Source: Ahaetulla prasina
Lineage: Eukaryota; Chordata; Lepidosauria; Squamata; Colubridae
Assembly: GCF_028640845.1 (NCBI RefSeq)
Contig: NC_080546.1
Location: 53,579,409 to 53,643,408, forward strand
Direction: 5' to 3'
DNA length: 64,000 bases
The translations under genes were made by a program, and so were the position numbers. The notes beneath the pieces are model-generated. The model ran no database searches. It had not been told where the DNA came from and was given only the letters and a program-made list of their open reading frames with translations. Below, piece after piece: positions 33,991 to 46,202 of the stretch (the stretch's first letter is position 1; every line of letters begins with the position of its first letter).

Positions 33991-33999
33991 CAGCAAATG

Positions 34000-35390
34000 G
34001 CTTTAAAAAGTTATGCCTGGATTTTGAAAGATGCAGTGACTTCAATGTTCCATATAGATGGTTTCATGATGTGCCCTTCTGAATCGTTTATAATATATAT
34101 TAATGAATATATATTATATGTAAGTAGAAAACTGTCGAGCCAGAACAATAGAATCATATCACAGAGAAGTGATAAAAGTCTTAACAATTTTTGTATATTA
34201 CACAAAACTACAATAATAAGGCACATCTGTATTGTTAATGAGCAATGAGAAATCATTTATATTAAAAAATAAAAAAATAAATCCAACAATGCTGAATAAA
34301 AAATGAATTTTTAAGAATGCATTTTTAAGAGCATTAAGATAAAATGTGGAAAGCATCATTAACCCAAATGACAGACTATCCATACCCAAAGATTAACTGT
34401 CTGGATAAATCTCTGCATGAGGATGTTCCAAAAATGTTAACAGATGGAAAATTTGACACTGTATTACAAACTGTTCTACAATACTAAGATCATTTTTTGC
34501 TTGGATTGGAAATTGTTTCCAAAAACAGTTTGCTTTATGGATGGAACAGTAGGCTTAAAAATAGTAAATACAATGAAGTGAGGGCAGCAGAGATTTAGGG
34601 AAAGCTGTTTGTTTATTTTGAATGTGTAGAAAGTAATGTTTTTATCACTTCTGGTGGTAAATAACTATCTTTTCTATCCTGCCTTCTTTTAAAAAGAAAT
34701 TACTAAATGAAAAATTAATTACTTTTTATAATCAAAACCAAACCAACCTTGCAATCCAACAAAAATGCTTTGGATGATTTGGCCATCTCAAATTTCTCTG
34801 ATAGGAAGAAATTCACTGGGAACAATACTTCTTAATTTGTTCTTCTGAGGTATTACGTGCAATTAATTATTTAGGAGGACTTAAAACAATGTGGCAAAGA
34901 TTTCTAGAAGCTGTCTCCAAATTGGGATAATAGTCACAAAAAATAGCAATGTGATTAACTGACAATAAATGTACTATATTCAAAGGCAACATTTTGAACT
35001 AAATTCTGAACTGATGGTAACTGAAAGAGAAAAATATATTGATAAAAAGCCTAGTTAAAAATGTGGAACAAATTATCATCTGCAATAAGAAGATAAAACC
35101 TATTTTTAGAGATCATTTGGAACAAAACTGAAAATCAGCTGTCAATATAATATCTCAAATAAATTGGATATATTATCAAATGTATCTATGATAGTCATTT
35201 CAATTCAAAATAGGATTTGAAAGTTTTAATGGTACAGAATAGGCTAGCTATAATATGCAGGAAACCGGAGATCCTTTATGATTAACTTTGAAGGCTGGTA
35301 ATCTAGAAAAAAAGTATAATAAATGGGCTATGATAAAAAAGAAAACAGGTATAAATAATAATATATCTCAATGGAATTCCTTCTTCCATC
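34000..35390. other. No recognisable feature
   Basis: AT-rich. No motif noted. Confidence 0.5.
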
Positions 35391-35394
35391 ACAA

Positions 35395-35530
35395 CCGTTA
35401 AAGCTTCTTGGATGAGACACAAAACATTTTTTTCTTTTTCTTCAAGGAAAAAAACAATCCAGTTGCCTTTTGCAAAAACACCTTTGAGGCAATTGTGACT
35501 TGGATGACTGAGAATCTTCACAGACAATAC
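35395..35530 (+). mobile_element. Possible Penelope-like element terminal fragment
   Basis: Contains GCTTCTTGGATGAGACACAA followed by TTCTTCAAGGAAAAAAAC, then CAGTTGCCTTTTGCAAAAAC and GACTTGGATGACTGAGAATC. I recognise this order as a common reptile repeat whose better copies read GGATGAGA-x-GCGAAACGTC here. That resembles a hammerhead ribozyme core, as found in Penelope-like termini. The GAAAC part is mutated in this copy. The family name is inferred, not proven. Confidence 0.35.
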
Positions 35531-35539
35531 AAAATATGT

Positions 35540-36760
35540 TTATTCTACTAGAATACATCATCTTTCAATAAAATTAAATTATGGGAGATTGAAAAATTAT
35601 TTGGCATAATAATAGTGTCTAATTTACCCATAAGAGAGTGAAGAGAAAGGTTATAAAACTTATTTTTTGTCAGCATTGTAATGCATGTTTTGAGGAAAGT
35701 GGAGGTATTTGAATATATATTTTAGTTTATATGAAATTATGGAATTCGCTACTACAAGATGCATAGAAGATTGGCAACCTTATAAAAAAATCAATCAAAC
35801 AATAGGAAAGACAACATGCTCCGAATATGTCACATACCTGATTATCTTTTTCTTGTCATTGTGGAACAGAAAGAATGCTGACTACAATGTTTCATTTTGA
35901 TAATAAAAACAGCTCTTCTTTTCTTAAAGCCTATAAACTAATCCATCGGTCCATTTTTAAAACACTTAAATTATTTTTTGGAAATTTGAAAAAATCCAAC
36001 AGAGGGTGAAAAACAAATGTCTCTAAACAATTGGTCAAATTATAAAAGTATGAATACAAAGGTAAACAAGAAGTACTGCAGCATTTTTAGCTTAAGAAGT
36101 AGGAAACATAGGAAGGTTTCTAAGCAATGCACATTTGAGATATTATACACAACTAATAATAATAATGTAAACACATATTAAACTTATAGAAGAATAACTC
36201 AAAAGCTAAAGCTAAATTTCACCATCATGTGACCATTGTCTTTGATAATAGAATTTAAGCTGATGGCATTTATTTTATGTATAATGTTATCACTCCAAAA
36301 ATCATGTTCTGGTAATATTTTTGTTTTTGTGGTACTGTTTAATCCATAATCCTTAGTTCTGTCTATACAAATTCATGTTAAAATAGTTTGAATAAAATCT
36401 TTATTGCAGTCATTGATTAACAATGCTGACTTGTTCTAAGCTTCTTTTAAATATTGAAATGATTAATATTTAAGTTTTCTTGCCTGGAGAATTCTAATAT
36501 ATATCTCAAAATATTATCCTTACAAATGCTGACAGATATCTATAGCATCAATAAAGCATATATTGTCTCATATTCCAAAAAAAACCAACCAAACCCAACT
36601 TTCTGAAAACAAAAGATAGGGCATACAAAAGGCATTCACCCAAGGCTTAAAAAGTTGATTACTACTATACAGTTACAAACTAGTAATACTAATTCAAACT
36701 CCCCTAAATATTTCATAGACTTTTAAAATAATATTAAGTAGACTTTATTATTCCTGAATT
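35540..36760. other. No recognisable feature
   Basis: AT-rich. No motif noted. Confidence 0.5.
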
Positions 36761-36764
36761 ACTG

Positions 36765-37660
36765 TTTGTGTGCAAACCTGAGAAAACAAATTGAAGGGGA
36801 ACTCATCAAATTTGCAGACAATACTAACCCTAGCCAACATCCGAGAAGACAAGCTCAGGGTCCATCAAGATCTTGATTGACTTGAACATTGGATCCTATC
36901 TAATAAAATGAAATTCAATGTAGATGAAAATAACATTTTACACTTAGGCAAGACAAACCAATGGTATATATACTGACTAGATGAAACTAGGCCTAATGCC
37001 TGTAACTGTGAGATGGATCTTGGAGTTCTAGTGGACAATCACTTAACTATGAGCCAAGAGGGTGCAGCAACAGCCAAAAAAGCCAATACCATCCTAGGTT
37101 GTATTAATAGAGAGACAGAATCAAGATTGTGTGAAATGTTAGTACCTCTTTAAAATGCCTTAATAATATACTAAGACCAAACTTGGAATACTGCATCCAG
37201 TTCTGTTCACAACAATATAAAAAAGATGGTAAGACTCTAGAAAGAGTGCAGAGAAGAGCAACAACAATTATTAGGGGCTGGACCCTAAAATGTACGAAAA
37301 AAGTTACTGGAATTGGATATATCTAGTTTAATAAAAAGAAGGACTACAGGATACATGATAGCATTGTTCCAATATTTTAGGGGCTCCTACAAAGATGAGG
37401 GGTTCATTTTCCAAAGCACCAAAAGGCAAGAGAAGAAATAATGGATGGAAACTAACCAAGGAGATAAGCAACCTAGAACTAAGGAGAAATTTCTTAATGG
37501 TGAAAGCAATCAACCAATGGAATAGCTTGCCATCACTGGAGGCTTTCAAAAAGAGACTGGACAACCATTTATCTGAAATGATATATGGTCTCCTATTCAA
37601 GCAGGAGATTGGATTAGAAGACTTCCAAGGTCTCTTCCAACTCTATTATTCTATGACCAA
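36765..37660 (+). mobile_element. CR1 LINE, 5'-truncated 3' end
   Basis: Reads through the RT thumb and C-terminus of CR1. The palm end LIKFADNTNPS is near 36810, with ADN in place of ADD. Then come NKMKFNVDENNILHLGK near 36905-36955, DLGVLVDNHLT near 37020, and RPNLEYCIQFC near 37180. KTLERVQRRATTIIRG follows near 37235, and FLMVKAINQWNSLP at 37490-37540. It ends in the classic CR1 3' end, TTCCAACTCTATTATTCTATG. Numerous frame breaks. Confidence 0.85.
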
Positions 37661-37664
37661 GTTT

Positions 37665-39545
37665 ATGCATAAACAAATAAGAATTCCTGATTTCAAAAAA
37701 GCTATTTAAACCATTAGACTGTACTACATGAGCTTTCCTATCTCACTATACTGTTGAAAAGCAACTAAGCAATATTCAAGATAATTAATCTTCAACATAT
37801 ATTAATAGAAATAAACACCTTTTGAAGTACCTTCAAGCAATTATAAATGAAATCATTATTAATAATTAAAAAACATGCAGACTTCTAGGGGCTGATTCAG
37901 AGGACCATGGTGATAATGATATGGGTGGTGGGAAGATGATCACTGTTCTCCCTTCTTTCTCATTCTTCCCTCTGTTTCCAGAAACCCTTTTCTTTTGTGG
38001 TGGGTACTCATGTAGTCATGTCCTTGCAGGGAGTTTGGGGAGAAAGTCAAAAGAATCATGATTTACTTCTATCACTCTTGTATTAACAGAATTACTTTTT
38101 CCCAATATAATGAAACATAGCAATGTTTTGAAAAAGGTGCCTCAGCTGATAATGTGCAATTAAGGTAATAGCTGCGGAGAGCAGAGCTGAATTCTTAGTG
38201 GCAATGGGAACACATAATTGTAGTTTTCAAGGCAGCAATATAGAAGTGGTTTGTAATAATTTCTTCTAAAATGTTTTCTCCTCCTCCCCAGTCTATCCTA
38301 TAGCCCTTCCTTAAAATATTAGGTTCTGACATTACCAAGTATGGGGGATTGGTAAAGTTTGGCTAGGCACTATCACTTGCTGTAGACAAACATAAAAAAC
38401 TACAGGAGGAAATAATTCAATATTCATGTATGATGCTGCATTAAAACAAATATCTAAATAATATATTATGGATAACTATATCTCTGAACCTGCATTCTTA
38501 TTATTATGGAAAGATAGAAAGTTGGAGTATTGACTGAAATGTGTAAACAGTTTAAATATGTAGTTCCTAAATTAATCTTGTTTAAATTCTCCTGCCATTA
38601 TTTTTTTAATCATGAGAGGCAAATTAAGAACCAAAGGGAAAGAATGAAACATGTGCAAGAAAACAACCAAGTACAGGCAACACCAAGGACTCCCCTAGTC
38701 AAGAACCCTGTCTCATACTCCTTATTCCCAGGAATAGATTACCAGCTTTTGGGAAGAAGAAAAGCAGGAGCCTTGTTCATCTATTCTGGTATACAAACCA
38801 TGGAAGTATTTGTAATGTATTTATTTATCCATTCCTATTGGCAGAAAAAGTGAAGCTAGAAAGATCAAAGATATTACACTGATCATCCCAGAAGAAATCA
38901 GAAATCTTACTGTAACGTTTGAAAACACCCTCTGTCAAGAAACATTTCCCCCAGTGGTTGTAATTTATAATAACTATGGTTTCACAGGATATGCTATTAT
39001 AAAGTTAAACTAAATATAAAGCAATGACATGAAGCTATTCCCTAGTTAGGCCTATTATTATTACCATTGTGAAAAAGTTAAACACTGAATTATTTAAAAT
39101 AGATAAAACTTTAAAAAAAAGGATTTTAGGCTCAAGTCAATTATTGCTGGAACATGGTTTTTTCCACTTCTCTCTACAGAGCTTTCCAGTTGCTTAGATT
39201 TTTATTATGTATTTCAGAAAAGGCTCCATTAACAATCCTATTCATAAAGAAATTTGTTATATTCACTCATTTATTTTAGAATGCAATTCAGTGATATAAA
39301 TCAACATTATAATGTTGTTTTGAGATTATTTTTACAATATAGATCATCAGTACAATTATTTTTGATGTTTTAGATACATAGAATTCCTGTAGAAGCTTCA
39401 AAAAGGTTTCTAATGTCAAAACAGAATTATATTAGAATTATATAGTGAATTATTTGCCACCATTTAATATTTAATCCTGGAATGGAAGCCACTGAAATGA
39501 CCAATAAAGACGAATAAATTGTGATCTCCAATTTAGAAAATCATA
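37665..39545. other. No recognisable feature
   Basis: AT-rich. The 107-codon frame at 38530-38853 has no recognisable motif and is probably chance. Confidence 0.5.
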
Positions 39546-39555
39546 ATATCAAATA

Positions 39556-39951
39556 CCGTATATACTCGAATATAAGCCGATCCGAGTATAAGCCGAGGTC
39601 CCCAATTTTACCCCAAAAACTGGGGTAAACTGGGGACTCGAGTATAAGCCGAGGGTGGGAAATGAGGCACCTATCGGTTGGGGAAACCCTCCCTCCCTCA
39701 GCTGAGAAGGCTGGCGGCTCCCCGCCCGCCTCTCACTGCACCGGCAGGGCTTCCCCGCGCCATCCGGTAAAATGTGAAAAAAAGAAAAAAAAAAACTCGA
39801 GTATAAGCCGTATATACTCGAGTATAAGCCGAGGGGCTTAAAAAAAAAAAAACTCGAGTATAAGCCGTATAGACCCGAGTATAAGCCGAGGGGACGTTTT
39901 TCAGCACAAAAAACGTGCTGAAAAACTCGGCTTATACTCGAGTATATACGG
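39556..39951. mobile_element. TA-flanked inverted-repeat element with iterated end units
   Basis: The left terminus is CCGTATATACTCGAATATAA, and the right terminus is the complement of CCGTATATACTCGAGTATAA. They match at 24 of 25 positions, and each is flanked by TA. The unit GAGTATAAGCCG recurs about eight times, clustered in both halves (39565-39655 and 39795-39890). Near the right end, GTTTTTCAGCAC and GTGCTGAAAAAC form a 12-bp hairpin (39896-39926). The TA duplication suggests a Tc1/mariner-type mobiliser. No transposase is encoded. Confidence 0.85.
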
Positions 39952-39954
39952 TAT

Positions 39955-40365
39955 TTAAAGGCATGTGGTCACTCCCATGGATACTATTTCTATCAATTTT
40001 TCTCACTTTGGGATTTGTAAATTAATCAATGTTACATTAATAAAATTTCTGAAGTGACAGGGATTCCTATTCTTTATATTTCAATAACAGGTTTGGTTAC
40101 TTTGATATAAATGAGATGAATAATTTGAAAACATTTTAACCAAAAGTATTTCAAGTCTACAGCAGCATATTTAAAAGCTCTTCTTTTCTATTCTTAACAA
40201 CTCTTGTATGGTACTAGAAATGCAATATTGTTAATTATGAAGAACAATAATTTTATTGCATTACATGCAAAACAAGATGGTGTAATGTTGTAGTCTATAA
40301 TACTATAATAGTTAACTAAATGAATTTTTAATTTGTTTTAATTAATACAAGTAACATAGAGCAAA
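39955..40365. other. No recognisable feature
   Basis: AT-rich. No motif noted. Confidence 0.5.
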
Positions 40366-40369
40366 TATC

Positions 40370-41640
40370 TATATCCTCAGGAAGGATCCATTGGATCCTT
40401 GATGGGACCTGCTGAGAAAGATTAAATAAATTAAATGTAATCTTGCTGAGATCCTGGCAAAATGAAGTTTAATACCATAGGAATGGAAGGTGGCCAATAT
40501 GACATCATTTTTTAAAAAAGGAACTGAAATTGGGACCTGGGAAATCATAAGCCACAATTGATATGGTATATGTGGTGTACACCATATACCAAGATTTTTA
40601 AGAAGTCTTAAATAAAGATTCCCATTAAACTAAATGGTCATGAGATACAAGAACACATCTTTAATGAATTATTAAGGACTAGAAGGATTAGAAACTGAAA
40701 CTAAAATTGTAAGGAAAAACATCCAAAACCCTGAATATGTTGAAGGAAAGCACATTTAAGAAATATTGTGTTAAAGGTCAAACAAAAGAGAGTGAAAAAG
40801 CCAGTCTCCTCTTTAGAAAAAAAAACACCACTAAAATTAATTAATTAATTAATTGGCAACAAGCAGTGCCAATTTGGTGCAAATATAGGGGGGAAAGAAT
40901 GTTAAGTAATAATTATTTTCCTAGGTCCAAAATTTCACAGAAATAATCACTGTAGTCATGAAATAAGGAGACATCTGGTATTTGGAAAAAAGACTGTGCA
41001 CATATAGACAAATGTTAAAATTAATTAACATTTTAAACATATTAAACATATTTAACATATTAAAATTACATATGTTTTTCTCAGTTGTTACATTGAAATT
41101 TGGTTTATCAGCAAAAAGATAAAATGTCTTTTAACCGTTTTGCAGAAAATTGCAGAACAAATCATACACTAACAAAAGTAAAACTATTGGATCATTGGAA
41201 GCACAAGTATTTTTGGAGTAAAGTCCAAAAATGTAAAAACAATGGAAAAGATCCTGGTGTTTGGAATAATCAAAGGCAAAAGGATAAGAAATTGACAGAA
41301 GGCAAGGTGACTAACTACTATTATGCAAGCATAAAACAAGAAACTATGTTGGACTGCTGCTTTTTAACTTCATAAAAGATTTTTCATAAAAAATCTTCAT
41401 AAGAGATTTTGACTTGAGGGTAAGTAGCCAGGGAGCAGTAAATAAAAGCAAAGTTTGCCAAAGTTTGTAAATAATACCAAAGGGGTTTATGAAGAACTTT
41501 TTAAAAACTGCCTAGTCAGCCATGGCAAATATAGTTCAACTGAAATAAGTGTAAATGTCTCTGAATCTGGCATATCGTAACTACCCAGGAAATAGAATTT
41601 GGGAATTATAATGGATAGTTAGTCGAGATGATGACTATCT
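40370..41640 (+). mobile_element. Very old CR1-like LINE remnant
   Basis: Near 40490-40550 the reading MTSFFKKGTEIGTWEIIS corresponds to the CR1 RT block around FKKGDREDPGNYRPVSL. Near 41455-41480, LPKFVNNTKG corresponds to LSKFADDTKLGG. Near 41600-41625, NLGIIMD corresponds to DLGVLVD. The order and spacing fit a CR1 RT, but every frame is broken. Between these are TTAA repeats (40838-40856) and unassignable sequence. Confidence 0.45.
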
Positions 41641-41782
41641 CTCATTTATGCATGAGCCTGTGTGTGTGCACACAATTTACAATTTGGTTTATTTGTTCAT
41701 TTTTTGTTCTTTTCACCTCCTTTTAGCCCTCTTTGTCCTGAGACAGTGCATTTCATAGTTTGTGGGGAAAACAGGAAAACCA

Positions 41783-42247
41783 GACCTAAATTTAACTCAT
41801 AGAATCATCTATTGTAATGTCCTTCCTGTTAAAGACTACTTCAGCTTTAATTGCAATAATACAAGAGCAACCAATAGATTTAAACTTAATGTTAACTGCT
41901 TTAATCTAGATTGCAGAAAATATGACTTCTGTAACAGAATCATCAGTGCTTGGAACACTTTACCTGACTCTGTGGTCTCTTCCCATAATCCTAAAAGCTT
42001 TAACCAAAAACTTTCTAATATTGACCTCACCCCATTCCTAAGAGGACCATAAGGGGCGTGCATAAGAGCACAAACGTGCCTACCGTTCCTGTCCTATTGT
42101 TTTTCTTCTTCTTCTTCTTCTTATATATATATATGCTTTTACCTACTAATATTCACTCATATATATGTTTATATACTATATAATCTTTTTGTATGATACT
42201 TATATATATATTGTTGTGACAAAATAAAATAAATAAAATAAAATAAA
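41783..42247 (+). mobile_element. Young CR1-like LINE, 5'-truncated, copy 2
   Basis: Nearly identical to 21250-21726, and it retains an uninterrupted C-terminal frame: LTHRIIYCNVLPVKDYFSF, ATNRFKLNVNCFNLD, KYDFCNRIISAWNTLPDSVV, NPKSFNQKLSNIDLTPFLRG, stop at about 42050. The tail runs through CTT and TA repeats to TTGTTGTGACAAAATAAA and AAATA units. Truncated shortly after the thumb, it lacks endonuclease and palm. It keeps five codons (around PFLRG) that copy 1 has lost. Confidence 0.85.
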
Positions 42248-42538
42248 AGGTCATCTTCTCTGCAGTCTTTGAACTAGAAATATTTTTAAGAGAGTATCTT
42301 CTGCATATTTTAAAGATCTGATAGGTTCACAGTAAAATAGGCAAGTCCTCAAATGGTTAAATAAACAATTTAGAGATTTTATTCTTTTTTTAAAATAATA
42401 TTTATTGAATCTTCCAACATTTAAAACACAAAACACAAGACACAAATTTACACTTATAACAGCTTTTCCATGTCGTTATCTATAGCTTTCCGGTGATTGG
42501 ATTGAGAACATCTTGGCCAATCTGGCTGGTGGTAAATG

Positions 42539-44760
42539 CTATTGGGAAAACATTTTATAGAGGTTCTCCTTATAAGCAGCTGACATCATTAGTTTGTAGT
42601 TTCTCTCCCATAATTTATCCCATTGATCTAATTGAATAGTATGTCCAAAATTTCTTGCCCAACTGATCGTTGTCTCTTTCACATTTTCTTCTTCCATTTT
42701 AAATCTTAATAAAAAATTATACATTTTGGTAATGGTTTTCTCCCCTGTTTCTAATAGTATTTTGTCAAGTTCCAATTGTTTTCCATAAATGCCATATCGT
42801 TCCCAAGTTTTTTAAGATTTTGTTCTAATTTGCAGGTAAGGCCACCAGTCAATTTTTATTCCCTGATTCCTGAGATCTTGCTCCATTTTTAGATTTCCTT
42901 GTTCATCTAGCAATTCCAAATACCTTACCGCTTTATTTACGTCTAATACATTTTGATAAATTATTGCCTCCATTGTTGAAATCCAAATTGCAACTTTCAT
43001 ATAGTGCCATGATGGCGAACCTATGGCATGTGGTGCCACAGGTGGCATGTGTAGTCATATCAGTGGGCATGTGAGCTCAGCTCCAGCACGCATGTGTGCG
43101 CCGGCCAGCTGATTTTTGGGTCTTCTGTCTGGGCCCACCAGAAGTAGAGAAACAGGCTGTTTCTTGCCTCCAGAGGGCCTGGGGGTAGATGGGAAAGGCC
43201 TGTTATTCTCTCTCACCTGGCTCCAGGGCCTCTCTGGAGTCTGGGGACAGTAAAAACGGCCTTCCCCACCCCCCCGAGGTCTTCCAAATGCCAGAAACAG
43301 CCCATTTGAAAGCTTCCAGGACTGGAAGTTGTCAAACGGGTCCTTTTTGTCCGTTTGACACCAGGCCATCACGTGCCAGGAGTGGGGGGGTCGTGCACGC
43401 AAGCATGGTGGTGGGGAACATAGAATTATGGGTGTGGGCATGCGCAATCCTTCCCCACCCCACACCTCCTGGCACGCGATGGCAAAAAGGTTAGCCATCA
43501 CTGATATAGTGGTTTCTTTTAATTTATCCCAAATATTTATCAAGGCATTTCGCACTAGATCTCTCTGAAAGTATGTATGAATTTTATTCTTTCCTTCCCA
43601 CAGAAACGCATGCCATCCCAATTGAAGATCATGGCCTTCTAGAGTTAATACCCTCTTGTTATTTAATTGGACCCAATCTTTAAGCCACATTGCTGCCATT
43701 GCTTGATAGTATACTTCCCAATCTGGGAGGCCAAAGACTCCTTTGGTTCTAGAGTCCTGTAAAAGTTTAAGTTTTATTCAGGCTTTTTTTCCCAATCAAA
43801 TGAATTTACCTATTATTTTATTTAATTCTTCAAAGAATGTTTTCCCCAATCTAATTAGTATTGTTTGGAAAAGATATAACAATTTGGTTAATATGTTCAT
43901 TTTTATTGCAGCGATTCTACCAATTAAAGATACTTGTAATTTTGCTCAATTGTCTAAGTCTTTTTGTATCTGTTGTACCAATTTATCATAGTTGTCCTCT
44001 TTTATTGTCGAGTATTTAGCCATTAACCAAATTCCAAGATACTTCACTTTTTTAACAATATGAATCCCTAATTTCTCTTCCAATTCCTCATTTTGTATTT
44101 TTGTAAGGTTCTTAGTCAGAATTTTAATTTTTTCTTTATTTTGAGCCCGGCCACTTAACCAAATTCTTCAATTTCATGCACCAGGATGGGTCCCATCTCC
44201 AAAGGGTCTTCCATAATAAAAGCCAGATCATCTGTGAAAGCTTGAACCTTATAATCCTCCTGTTTGATTTTCAATCCCTTTATTGTTCGGTTTTGTCTAA
44301 TTAGTATCAGTAATGTCTCCAATGATAATATAAACAAAAAGGGGGACAAGGGACATTCCTGTCTTACCCCTTTAATTATACTAATCTCCTTCATTGTTTC
44401 CCCATTTATAATTATTTTCGCTAATTGATTCGAATAGATCGCTCAGTTCATCCCCGTAAATTTTTCTCCAACGTTCATAAGTTTTAATTGATTAATAAGA
44501 AAGTTCCAATTTAAATTGTCAAACGCTTTTTGAGCATCTACAAACATTAATGCCAGCTACTTTTCTGGATGTGCCTCATAGTATTCTAATGAATTCATAA
44601 TAATCCTTGTAATTATTTCTTATATATCCATTGGGCAAAAAACCATTTTGATCTGAGTAAATAATTTCATTTAGTATTTTTTTGCCTCCTTTTAGCCAGA
44701 AAACTTAAACCATTTTAATTGAGATTAATTTGATTTCTTGTTCCATATTATTGTTTGTTA
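42539..44760 (-). pseudogene. L1 ORF2 remnant (reverse transcriptase and C-terminal region)
   Basis: In minus-strand order: SDQNGFLPNGYIRNNYK-like residues near 44660-44610, and FVDAQKAFDNLNWNF (RT motif A region) near 44550-44505. GVRQECPLSPFLFILSLETL follows at about 44375-44315, then AFTDDLAFI near 44240-44215, where the catalytic YADD/FADD box is FTDD. LKDWVQLNNKRVLTLEGHDL is near 43680-43620. ETTISWARNFGHTIQLDQW is near 42675-42615. Stops and shifts lie between the blocks, and a hAT element (43007-43503) interrupts the C-terminal part. The protein would carry out target-primed reverse transcription, but this copy lacks its endonuclease. Confidence 0.8.
43007..43503. mobile_element. Non-autonomous hAT element, GTGATGGCGAACC family copy 1
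   Basis: The left end CCATGATGGCGAACC and right end GGTTAGCCATCACTG form the terminal repeats. Perfect 8-bp duplications ATATAGTG are at 42999-43006 and 43504-43511. It is 497 bp long and GC-rich, with GTGCCACAGGTGGCA near the left end. It is inserted in the L1 ORF2 C-terminal region. The long frames within it are incidental. Confidence 0.95.
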
Positions 44761-44785
44761 GTAGCCCTCGTTCCTTTCCTCGATC

Positions 44786-45240
44786 TTATTTCTCATTGTG
44801 TCCTTGACCTTGCCCCCTCTCTTTCCTGTTGTTCACCTGCAAATTATCAGCCAACAAGTCCATCATAATATTCATAAGATCTTCTTTATTTTCTGTTATG
44901 TTTTGGAATCTTAGATAGAACGCAGATTTATCTAATTCAAGGTGTGTTATTGTCTCTTCGAGCTCTCTGTTTACTGCCATCAATCTTTTTTCAGTATCTT
45001 CCAATTTCTTCTCTGTTTGCTCTGTTCTTACCTCCACCAACTTTATTTTCTGTTCGTTTTTAGCCATTGTCTCTTGTATTTCTCCCATTCTATCATCTAG
45101 TTTTCTTATATCCTCTTTCACTTCTCCCATGTCGTTCTTCTGTTACTTATGGTTCTTCCCAATTGACTCTTGTGTTTTCAAGATCACCTCCTGAATCATA
45201 TTCAATGTCGACTGCATAGATTGTAAATTCAATGAATGTA
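44786..45240 (-). pseudogene. L1 ORF1 remnant (coiled coil)
   Basis: The minus strand encodes MGEVKEDIRKLDDRMGEIQE, EKKLEDTEKRLMAVNRELEE and ITHLELDKSAFYLRFQNITE. This is a heptad-patterned coiled coil leading into the LRFQNI start of the RNA-recognition domain. Upstream in another frame, SMQSTLNMIQEVILKTQESI extends the coil. The protein ends at HNEK near 44786 without the rest of the RRM or the C-terminal domain. L1 ORF1p is a trimeric RNA-binding chaperone of the L1 RNP. The break leads within about 100 bases to RT sequence, so the element has an internal deletion. Confidence 0.75.
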
Positions 45241-46202
45241 GAGTCATTGAGGATCCTGCTTTCTCTCCTCCCAACATATCTCCTTGTCGCCGTACTTGTC
45301 ATATTTAGACTCTTGAGGAACTTCCTCCACAATACCATAAAGTACCTATTCTTTCTGTCCTCAAGGAGCTGTCTTCTAATAAAGATTCTTTCTATTCTAT
45401 ATCATATAACTACTCTCCAAAATTAGTTAACTATTAGTCAAATTCTACAATTAATTTTACCGTTCTAATTATCAATTCTAAGTTCATTTAATAATACACA
45501 AGCAAAATAACATATAATCATTAAGGAATGTATAGTTGGCTTCCGGTTTGGTCCGCTTCGTTGATGGCAGTCTTTTTTAGACTGCTAACACCGTAGTCTG
45601 TAGAGCTGCCAGGACAGCGTCAATCAGCTGTCGGGCAGCTTGTAAATCTCCCCCTCGGGCAAAGAGGGAGAGATGAGCATTCGGGCTGAAGTTGAGCCAC
45701 CCAGAGAAGCCCCAGAAAAGTTTCTGGAGGCTTGAGGGGAGTGCTCCTTCCAAAGCCTGAAAAAAGCTCCAGACTCGGAGGGCATCTGCCTTTTGGCAGG
45801 AAAAAACGTAGCGTCCAATCTCCACGGCAGAAATTGATTTGTGATGGATTGTAACAGAAACTGGAGTTCTAGCATTTGTTTGTAAGAAGACTGCAAGCCC
45901 CTAATAGAGGATACATTTGTTGCGAAGATAGAAGAGAAGAATGCAAATGGCGTTTTATGGAATGCGAGCAAATGGCGATTTGTGTATTGGAAACGAAAGT
46001 TAAGGAAATGCTTATTAACAGCTAGTGTGGAACTAGGAGATATGCAAGAAGATACTGACTAAATGGAAGAAATGAGAATTTTATGATTTATATTTTTTCT
46101 TCTTCTTTGGGATTATAATGATTTAGAAGAAAAGTTTTTTGAATCTTTCCTTTTTAACCCCTTTTTGTCCTCTGTTACTGGGTAGGTTATATATTTTAAA
46201 AA

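Noticed and set aside
39698..39907. Frame with repeated AYTRVYTAYTRV residues
   Set aside because: It translates the reiterated GAGTATAAGCCG units of the inverted-repeat element.
43055..43699. 214-codon minus-strand frame, considered as a fused protein
   Set aside because: Its first part is L1 ORF2 sequence, and the rest is read-through of the inserted hAT element at 43007-43503.
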